Below are positions 52,775 through 61,166 of a stretch of DNA of 64,000 bases, in pieces. The notes beneath the pieces were generated by a model that saw nothing but the letters and a program-made list of their open reading frames with translations, was not told the origin of the DNA and did no database searches. Within the stretch, counting starts at the first letter, position 1. The number at the start of each line of letters is the position of its first letter. This stretch comes from JAZGGS01 sp963749485 (GTDB taxonomy: Bacteria > Bacteroidota > Ignavibacteria > Ignavibacteriales > Ignavibacteriaceae): NCBI GenBank assembly GCA_963749485.1, contig CAVVMV010000003.1, forward strand, positions 281,055-345,054. Reading direction: 5' to 3'. Made by a program: the position numbers and the translations under genes.

Positions 52775-53524
52775 ATGAGTGATAAAGTAACCACAATAAT
52801 AATTGATGATGAAAAGTTAGCCCGTGATATTACCAGGGGTTATCTTGCTAAGCATCCTAATCTTGAAATCCTTGCAGAATGCGCAAACGGTTTTGATGCA
52901 ATAATAAAAATCAATGAGCTAAAACCCGATATTGTTTTTCTCGATATCCAGATGCCGAAAATTAACGGCTTTGAAATGCTTGAACTGCTTGAAGATCCAC
53001 CTTTAATTATTTTTACAACTGCGTACGATCACTATGCAATAAAAGCATTTGAAGTTAACGCCGCCGATTACCTTCTAAAACCATTTTCTGAAGAACGGTT
53101 TAACGCAGCTTTAGATAAAGCTTTCCTGCAGCTTCAGGATAAATTTAAGCAGGACTCTGTAATTAAAAACATTATAGATCATAACGATAAAAAAATTGAA
53201 TTCCTTGAAAGAGTTGTTATAAAAGACGGCGCAAAAATTTCGATCGTTCCAGTTGAAAAAATAAAATGGATTGAAGCCCAGGATGATTATGTAATGATTA
53301 ACAGTGAGCTTGGAAGATTTTTGAAACAAAAAACGATGAAATATTTTGAAAATCATCTTAACGAAAATTCTTTTATAAGGATTCACCGCTCTTACATTAT
53401 TAATGTTGAATTTATCCAGCACCTTGAGCAGTCCGGTAAAGATTCTTATCAGATTATTTTAAAAAACGGAAAGCAGCTTCCTGTTAGCCGCACAGGATTA
53501 ACAAAACTCAAGACAACATTATAA
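52775..53524 (+). CDS. LytTR-family response regulator
   Basis: 249 residues, intact. Receiver domain (TTIIIDDEKLARDITRGYLA; the phosphorylated Asp in DIVFLDIQMPKINGFEML; ADYLLKPFSEERF with its conserved Lys) followed by a LytTR DNA-binding domain (ERVVIKDGAKISIVPVEKIK; HRSYIINVEFIQHLE). The start at 52775 follows AAAGGAT; an upstream in-frame ATG at 52760 lacks a site. Partner of the LytS kinase. Confidence 0.94.
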   Translation: MSDKVTTIIIDDEKLARDITRGYLAKHPNLEILAECANGFDAIIKINELKPDIVFLDIQMPKINGFEMLELLEDPPLIIFTTAYDHYAIKAFEVNAADYLLKPFSEERFNAALDKAFLQLQDKFKQDSVIKNIIDHNDKKIEFLERVVIKDGAKISIVPVEKIKWIEAQDDYVMINSELGRFLKQKTMKYFENHLNENSFIRIHRSYIINVEFIQHLEQSGKDSYQIILKNGKQLPVSRTGLTKLKTTL

Positions 53525-53598
53525 AAAAATTCCTTCCTTTAAATTGAAACTCATGCTTAGGTTGAATATATTTGCTTGAAGCAACCAGGAGTATTAAA

Positions 53599-55197
53599 AT
53601 GATTTTGGATAAAGACCTTCTCTCAATTCAGGAAGCCCGTAATTTAGCAGCCAAAGCAAAAGATGCACAACAAGATTACAAACACTTTAGCCAGCAGTCA
53701 GGTTGATAAAATTGTTAAAGCAATGGCAGAAGCAGGTTATGCTGCATCCGAAAAACTTGCAAAGATGGCTTGTGATGAAAGCGGCTTTGGGGTTTACGAT
53801 GATAAAGTTATCAAGAACCAATTCAGCACAAAAAATGTTTACGAATCAATTAAAAATCTGAAGACTGTTGGAATTATTGGTGAAGAAGCTGATGGGAAAG
53901 TATTAAAAATTGCTGCTCCAATGGGAGTTGTGTGTGCGTTAGTTCCTTCAACGAATCCTACTGCTACAGCTATGTTTAAAGCTCTTATTTCTTTAAAAGG
54001 CAGGAATGCAATGGTTGCAAGTCCTCATCCTGCAACTGTAAAATGTATAGCTGAATCTTTAAATATTTTAATGGAAGCTGCAGAAAGCGCTGGTGCTCCT
54101 GCTGGATTAATTCAGTGCCTATCGGAGCCAACAATTGAAGGCACAGAAGCTTTGATGAAGGATAAAAACATTTCGGTTATTCTTGCAACCGGCAGCACGC
54201 CGATGGTTAAAGCAGCTTACAGCGCAGGCAAACCAGCTTACGGTGTTGGTCCTGGAAATGTACCTGCTTTTATAGAACGAACCGCAGATTTTAAAAAAGC
54301 AGTTGCTGATATCATTTACGGAACTACATTTGATAATGGCACACTTTGTTCTTCCGAGCAGGCAATGATTGTTGATCTTCCTTTAAAAGAAAAAGTTATA
54401 GAGGAAGCTAAGTACCTTGGATGTTATTTTGTAAATGCGGAAGAAAAGGAAAAGCTTGCCAAAGCAATTCAAACCAACCTTAGGATAAATCCTGAGATAG
54501 TAGGACAAGTCTGCTTACATTCATTGCAAACTATGCTGGTTTCTCCGTACCGGAAAATACAAAAGTTCTTATAGCAGATTGTTATGAAGTTGGGAAAACC
54601 GAACCGTTATCGATTGAAAAATTATCGCCTATTCTTGCTTTCTATACTGCAGATGGCTGGCTCGAGGGCTGCCACAGGTGCATTGATCTTCTGCAGTTTG
54701 GCGGCATCGGTCATACGATGGTTATTCATTCAAACGATGAACCGATTATTATGAAGTTTGCTCTGGAAAAACCTGCCTTCAGAATATTGGTAAATACTCC
54801 AGCTTCAGTTGGAGCTGTTGGCTACACTACCGCACTTAAGCCATCACTTACTTTAGGACCGGGAACCTGGGGAGGTTCTATAATCTCAGATAACGTAACA
54901 GCAGAGCATCTTATCAATGTTAAAAGTCTTGCCTTCGAAACAAATCCTGTTAACAAAGGAAAAAGTGTTACCAAGTTTGATGTTCAAAAGTACAAAGGAA
55001 CTAAAGACTGGTTTATGAAAGAGATAGAGGAAAGATTGAGAGAACGCGCAGGCAACCCGCCGTTAAAAGATTCTTATCAATACACAAAAGAAACTGTAAA
55101 GAGAGAAGAACCGAAACAGCCAGCTAAAGAAATAATTTACGGTGAAGGATTAACTGAAAATGAGATTCAGCAGATTATTGAAGAATTTGAGAAATAA
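53599..55197 (+). CDS. CoA-acylating aldehyde dehydrogenase (frameshifted)
   Basis: Oxidises an aldehyde to an acyl-CoA with NAD. Start at 53599 with an AGGAG site. The N-terminal coenzyme domain (MGVVCALVPSTNPTATAMFK), the catalytic Cys in GTTFDNGTLCSSEQAMIVD, and LTLGPGTWGGSIISDNVTAE with HLINVKSLAFET all match the EutE/PduP type. Frames break near 53695 (one extra T) and near 54510. About 530 residues, with a charged C-terminal extension (RAGNPPLKDSYQYTKE onwards) that may serve as a targeting or docking peptide. Relatives often lie in bacterial microcompartments, but no shell gene is present here. Confidence 0.87.
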
Positions 55198-55226
55198 CTT
55201 TTTCTAACAACCTTTTTTATTCAAGC

Positions 55227-55952
55227 TTAATGACTGAACTGCGGGAACAAGTGAGAAAATTTTTGAACCACAGCTTCGGCAATTAAGTAAGCTGCCCCTT
55301 TGTGAGTTAACAAATCTGTATTAACAACCATGTGATATAATAAAGGATCTTCTATATCAACATTAAAATAAGATTTAATATACTTCTTCCTATTCTCATC
55401 ACCCGCTTTAATATGAGCAGCAGCTTCTTTCTTATTAAATCCCATTAAATCCATCATATGCTCAATACGTTTTTCTAAAGATGCGATCAATCTTATGTGA
55501 AAAGTATTTTTAAGTTTGGAGGTAATAATATTAGCACCCCGCCCAACTATAATTACGTTTCCCATTCTTGCTAATTGAAGAATCGTATCGGTAGTTTTAT
55601 GGATTATTGTCCATTCCGCAGGTTTAAGTCCCAGCAGTTCATTTACAGCTGCACTAACATGGTTATATTTTGTTTCATACATAAAATCTTTTATCTGCTC
55701 CGGCATATTATGATCTTCAAGAACTTTTTCAATCAGGTTTTTATCGAAGTAAGCCCACGATACATTTTCGGGAGCAGAATATTCATCCATTATTTCAATT
55801 AATTTTTCGCAAACTGGTTTAGCACCTGCACCGGTTTGCCGGGATATAGTTATGGCAGGATAGAGATGCTTCGGTAAAAACGAAGGTATAGCTTTTTCAG
55901 CGGTGTGCAATTCAATGTACCGTTTGCATTTTTCATAAACACCAACAGCCAT
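55227..55952 (-). CDS. Cytidylate-kinase-like protein
   Basis: 241 residues, intact. Matches the AAA-type cytidylate-kinase-like family: a degenerate P-loop AITISRQTGAGAKPVCEKLIE, then DKNLIEKVLEDHNMPEQIKD and NVIIVGRGANIITSKLKNTF, followed by HIRLIASLEKRIEHM. This is not the standard cmk (which is shorter and has a classic GxxGxGKS loop). The substrate is unknown. Convergent with the aldehyde dehydrogenase gene. Confidence 0.78.
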   Translation of the reverse strand: MAVGVYEKCKRYIELHTAEKAIPSFLPKHLYPAITISRQTGAGAKPVCEKLIEIMDEYSAPENVSWAYFDKNLIEKVLEDHNMPEQIKDFMYETKYNHVSAAVNELLGLKPAEWTIIHKTTDTILQLARMGNVIIVGRGANIITSKLKNTFHIRLIASLEKRIEHMMDLMGFNKKEAAAHIKAGDENRKKYIKSYFNVDIEDPLLYHMVVNTDLLTHKGAAYLIAEAVVQKFSHLFPQFSH

Positions 55953-56097
55953 AAATTATCTCCTTTTCTTTTTTCAGATTCCAAGAACGATTAAGATGAA
56001 TTTAATATTAGTAATTATAACTCTTAACTAATAATATAATTTTAAAATGATGAAATTCAACAGGTAGGCAATTATAATTTTACTTCTCTCAAATAGA

Positions 56098-57577
56098 TTA
56101 CTTTTCTGAAATTTCAAACCAGTTCTTCACTTTTTCTGCTTCATTCCCATTTGATGAAATATGAAAAAATTCATTCTTTCCAATATCATACGTGTAGTCC
56201 TTTTCCCACCTGCTAATATTTTTAACTACATCACTAATTGCTTTTATAACAAAGTAAAGCTCGTCGTTGGTCATTGTTGGATGAATAGACATTCTTACCC
56301 AGCCGGGTTTATCGGATAAGTCGCCAGTATTAATTTTATCGGTAATTGTTTTTGAACGAGATGGATCTACATGCAGCAGGTAGTGCCCATAAGTTCCGGC
56401 ACATGAACAACCTCCTCTAACCTGCACACCGAAACGATCGTTAAGCAGCTTTACAATTAAGTTATAATGAATATTCTCAACATAAAATGAAATTGCTCCT
56501 AATCGTTCTACAATGTTACCTGCAAGAATATACAAACCGGGTATTTTTCGCATCTCTTCGAAGGCAATTTTAACCAATTCTTTCTCGCGTATCTCCATAT
56601 TTTCAATACCCATTGCTTCCTTTAATTTGATGCAGAGAGCGGCTCTTATCGCCTGAAGGAATGCTGGAGTTCCACCATCTTCCCTTGCTTCAATATTCGA
56701 AACAAATTTATGCTGTCCCCAGGGATTTGTCCAATCTACAGTTCCTCCACCTGGATGATCCGGCACCTTATTTTTGTACAATTGAGAATCAAAAATCATA
56801 ACACCTGATGAACCGGGACCACCTAAAAATTTATGTGGTGAGAAGAAAATCGCATCCAGTTTTTCTTCAGTATCTTCAGGATGCATATCAATTTTTACAT
56901 ACGGTGCAGAAGCAGCAAAATCTATAAAACAATAACCTCCGTATTTGTGCACAATCTTTGCCATTTTATGATATGGTGATTCAATACCGGTTACATTTGA
57001 ACATGAAGAAAAGGCACCGATTTTTAGTTCCCTGTTTTTATACTTGCTTACTTCCACTTCAAGATTATTTAAATCAACTAAACCTTTTCCATCGGGATCC
57101 AGGATAACAACATCTGCAATTGTCTCAAGCCAGGTAGTTTGGTTAGAGTGATGCTCCATATGGGTAACAAAAACAACCGGGCGAAGTTCTTCCGGCAGTT
57201 GCAGGTAATCACTTAGCTGTTCCGGAACTTTTATATCCAAGCAATCTTTGGAACTTACAGATCAAACTTGTCATCCCTGAGCCCGCAGTGATAATTACAT
57301 CATCTTTCCCTGCGTTACAATGTTTTTTAATAATATTGTGCGCTTCGTGATAGGCACGAGTCATCGAGGTACCAGTAGCACTCGATTCTGAATGGGTATT
57401 ACCAACAAGCGGACCAAAATCGTTACTTATTTTTTGTTCAATCGATTTATATAATCTTCCGCTGGCTATCCAGTCGGCATATATAATTCTCTTTTCACCA
57501 TACGGAGTAGTAATGGTTTTATTATTACCGATTATTTTTTCGCGGAATGGTGAAAAGTATTTCTCAAGGTTATTCAT
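56098..57577 (-). CDS. Class V aminotransferase, cysteine-desulfurase-like (one frameshift)
   Basis: Fold type I PLP enzyme of about 492 residues. Start at 57577 gives MNNLEKYFSPFREKIIGNNK; the core shows YADWIASGRLYKSIE, GNTHSESSATGTSM, ITAGSGMTSLI, MEHHSNQTTWLE, CFIDFAASAPYVKIDMH, the PLP lysine in FFSPHKFLGGPGSSGV, and RGGCSCAGTYGHYLL. The last Cys pair recalls SufS-type desulfurases, but the protein is longer and has substrate-side differences. Frame lost near 57240 (LLGLKVPEQLSD). Stands alone; exact substrate undecided. Confidence 0.8.
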
Positions 57578-57749
57578 GTGAATCCATTTATTTATATAAA
57601 CATTTTCGAGGTATGAATATAATAAATTGAGAGAAGCAATTCATCATTCTAATTATTATCCTGACAGAAAAAAATTTGTCCGATATTTTCTGATTTTTTC
57701 ATTGCCAATTTTGTAACTTCGTACAGTTTTAGTTAAAATTTTAAACGAA

Positions 57750-58675
57750 ATGAAATATATAATTGGTATAGACGGCGGTGGAACCAAAACTGAATGTGCT
57801 GTTGCAGAGTTATCCGGTGAAGTTCTTCATAGATCATTCGGCAAACCTTCAAATTTTTTAGCAATAGGAATTGATGCTGCAGTTGAAAACCTTTTTGAAT
57901 TAATTGAAGGCAGCTTGTTTAAAATTGAAGCAGATTTTACTGATGTAAAAGCAATTGTGATAGGAACCGCAGGTGCAGGAAGGGAGGAAGATGTAAGATT
58001 ACTAGAATCATCTTTAAATAAATTTGCTTCAAAGGAAGGAATTCATATAAATTCTGTTAAAGTTGTTAGCGATTCACGAATTGCCCTGGAAGGTGCATTT
58101 AGTGGAAAGGCAGGTTGTATTTTAATTTCCGGGACAGGTTCTATTCTTTTTGCAAAAGATAAAAATGGTTTAATACACCGTAACGGGGGATTTGGGAGAA
58201 TGATAGGCGATGAAGGAAGTGGTTATTCAATTGGTAGAAAAGGATTAGCCGCTAGTTGCGAAAGAATTTGATGGAAGAGGTAAATCTACTTTAATAACTA
58301 AACTTTTAAATAAAAAATATGGCATATCATCTGCCCCCGATTTAATTACTAATGTTTACAAACATAATTTCGATATTGCTTCCGTGGCAGAGATGGTACT
58401 TACAGCAGCGGATAAAAATGATGCAATAGCTATGCAAATCTTAAATGAAGAAGCTGATGATCTTCTGCTTCATATAACTGCAGCGATGAAGAAAATGAAA
58501 GTAAAAAAACTTGATATTGCTTTTTCAGGAAGCTTAATTGCAAAGAAAAATATTTATTCTGATACGCTTAGAAATAAAATTGCTGATAAGTCTTTCTTCT
58601 GTTAAAATAAAAGAACCTGATAACACCCCGGTTGAAGGAGCTATTCTTCTTGCGAAGGAATTGTTGAATGCTTAA
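57750..58675 (+). CDS. BadF/BadG-type sugar kinase, N-acetylglucosamine-kinase-like (frameshifted)
   Basis: ASKHA-fold kinase. Phosphate-1 motif IIGIDGGGTKTECAVAELSG, phosphate-2 GCILISGTGSILFAK, adenosine/substrate region GGFGRMIGDEGSGYSIGRKG, and a late LDIAFSGSLI. About 308 residues; frames break near 58262 (one extra A) and 58605. The stop overlaps the AmpG-like start at 58668. In this setting, an amino-sugar from recycled peptidoglycan is the likely substrate, which is inference. BadF-type N-acetylglucosamine kinases are known from bacteria. Confidence 0.85.
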
Positions 58676-60023
58676 AAAGGAAACCCGCAATCCGTGGGCA
58701 TGGATACCTTCACTATACCTGGCAGAAGGACTTCCATACGTTGTTGTAATGTACGTTTCAGTTATAATGTACAAGCGACTGGGAATTTCGAACACTGAAA
58801 TTGCATTGTATACAAGCTGGCTTTACTTGCCATGGGTAATAAAACCACTATGGAGTCCCTTTGTTGATCTATTAAAAACAAAACGTACATGGATTATTAT
58901 CAGCCAGTTATTTATAGGTGCAGGATTGGCTGGAGTTGCATTTACAATTCCAGCTGCAAAATTTTTCCAGTACACACTTGCCTTTTTTCTGGTTGATGGC
59001 TTTTAGTTCTGCAACTTATGATATTGCCGCTGATGGTTTTTATATGCTCGGTTTATCAAAACATCAACAGGCATTATTTGTTGGAATAAGATCTACATTT
59101 TACAGGATCGCTTTTATTTTTGGACAGGGTTTGTTAGTCATTCTTGCAGGACAAATAGAAGAAAGCAGTGGTGATATTGCTTATGCGTGGACAATTACTT
59201 TTTTTATAACAAGCGGATTGTTCATTCTCTTTTTTATTTATCACCTTGTTGTTCTACCCCATCCAAAAGCTGATAGCCAAAGAAGTGATGTTACTGCCGG
59301 AAAGTTTAATTAAGAATTTTATAGAAACTTTTGCAGCTTTCTTTAAGAAGAAAAGTATTTTACTAATTCTAGGATTTATTTTACTCTACCGGTTTGGAGA
59401 AGCACAGCTTGTAAAACTTGCTTCACCATTTCTTCTCGATCCAATTGAATCAGGCGGCTTAGCATTATCAACCAGCCAGGTTGGATTTGTTTACGGTACG
59501 GTAGGTGTAATTGCTTTATCGGTGGGTGGAATTTTAGGCGGTTTTGCTGCAGCTAAAAAAGGATTGAAATTCTGGATTTGGTGGATGTTAGTTGCAATAA
59601 ATATTCCAAATCTTGTTTATGTTTATCTTGCCTTATACACAAACAACAAATTTTTTATTAATAAACGCTGCTGTTGCAGTAGAGCAGTTTGGTTATGGAT
59701 TCGGGTTTACTGCTTTTATACTTTATCTTATTTACATTTCCGAGGGTAAGTTTAAAACCGCACACTATGCTATTGCAACCGGTTTTATGGCTCTGGGAAT
59801 GATGCTTCCCGGAATGATAAGCGGCTGGATACAGGAGCAAATTGGTTACCAGCAATTTTTTATCTGGGTATGTATATCAACAATACCTGCTTTTATAATT
59901 ACTAAATTTGTTTCAATCGATCCGGAATTTGGTAAAAAAACTTCTGAAGAGAAGAAATTAAATGAGAAAGATATTTTTAATAATAACACTTCTTACCTTA
60001 ATCGCGGTGATTGTTGTTTGTAA
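58668..60023 (+). CDS. AmpG-like muropeptide permease, MFS (frameshifted)
   Basis: About 12 hydrophobic helices over roughly 440 residues. The N-terminal MLKKETRNPWAWIPSLYLAE and GLPYVVVMYVSVIMYKRLGI, then SWLYLPWVIKPLWSPFVDL and AFSSATYDIAADGFYM, are AmpG hallmarks. AmpG imports disaccharide-tripeptide wall fragments into the cytoplasm. Frames break near 58995, 59300 and 59690. The end is uncertain: the visible stop at 60023 overlaps the next gene by about 60 bases, and a one-base change would end it just before 59962. Neighbours support peptidoglycan recycling. Confidence 0.85.
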
Positions 60024-61116
60024 TAACTCTACTGAAAAAATATCTGCTTTAGATTCTGGAGAAAAATTTTCGAAAATAGATTCCGTTATAGTGCACGCAA
60101 TTAAGGATAGTGCCTTTCCAGGAGCGGTTGTTCTCGTTTCAAAAGATGGTGAAGTTATTTATGAAAAAGGATTTGGACATTTTACTTACGATTAATCTTC
60201 TCCAGAAGTTAGATATTAATACGATTTACGATCTTGCATCACTTACTAAAGTTATTGCAACTACAACTGCTGCGATGATCTGCATAGACAGGAATTTATT
60301 TAAACTTGATGACACGGTTTTTAAATACATTCCAGAATTTTCTGAAAATGGTAAAGAAAATATTTTAATTAAAAACTTACTGCTTCATAACAGCGGTTTA
60401 CCGGCGTGGAAAAAGTTCTACGAGAAAAACCTTGACGCGGATTCAATCATTAAAAATATTTATGCAACTAAACCTGAATATCCCGCTGGAACAAAAACAG
60501 TTTATTCTGATTTAGGGATCATAGTTCTTTGTAAAATAATAGAAACAGTTACGAAGAAAAAATTTGATCAGTTTTGTAATGAGGAAATATTTATTCCTTT
60601 AAAGATGAATAGTACTTTTTTCAATCCACATGATTCTGTTAAATATAGAATTCCTCCCACCGAATTTGATAAGTACTGGCGCAATAAACTAATTCAGGGA
60701 GAAGTACATGATGAAACCTCCTCATTGCTTGGAGGAGTTGCGGGACATGCAGGATTATTTTCAACAGCGAATGATTTAAGCAATTTGTGCCAGCTGCTTT
60801 TGATGAGGGTAAAATCAATGGAGATCAATTTATCCAAGCGGAAACTATAATACTTTTTACTCGAAGATATTCTTCGCAAAGCACCCGCGCTCTTGGTTGG
60901 GATACCAAATCTGAAATAAAATCTTCGGCGGGCAGCAAGTTTAGCAAAACATCTTTTGGGCATACTGGATTTACCGGTACTTCAATTTGGATTGATCCAG
61001 AACGAAAATTATTTGTTGTATTTTTAACCAACAGGGTTTATCCTTCAAGGGAGAATAAAAAGATTATTAATGTTAGACCAAAATTGCATGATGCTGTAAT
61101 TGATGCAATAGAGTGA
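59962..61116 (+). CDS. Serine hydrolase, class C beta-lactamase family (frameshifted)
   Basis: About 385 residues with a probable lipoprotein/signal N-terminus (MRKIFLIITLLTLIAVIVVC). SxxK catalytic motif in DLASLTKVIATTT, YxD/N-like motif in KTVYSDLGIIVLC, and the KTG-like HTG in GHTGFTGTSIWIDPE. All three are intact, so it should be active as a D-ala-type or other peptidase/esterase. Frames break near 60190 and 60810. Sits between the AmpG-like gene and the GH3 gene; a role in trimming wall peptides is inference. Confidence 0.85.
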
Positions 61117-61166
61117 GGGCAAATTTCCTCTGAAAAATTCTTAGAATTAAGCAACCATTATATTGA

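Noticed and set aside
55227..55952. Classical cytidylate kinase cmk
   Set aside because: The P-loop is degenerate and the overall layout matches the cytidylate-kinase-like family instead.
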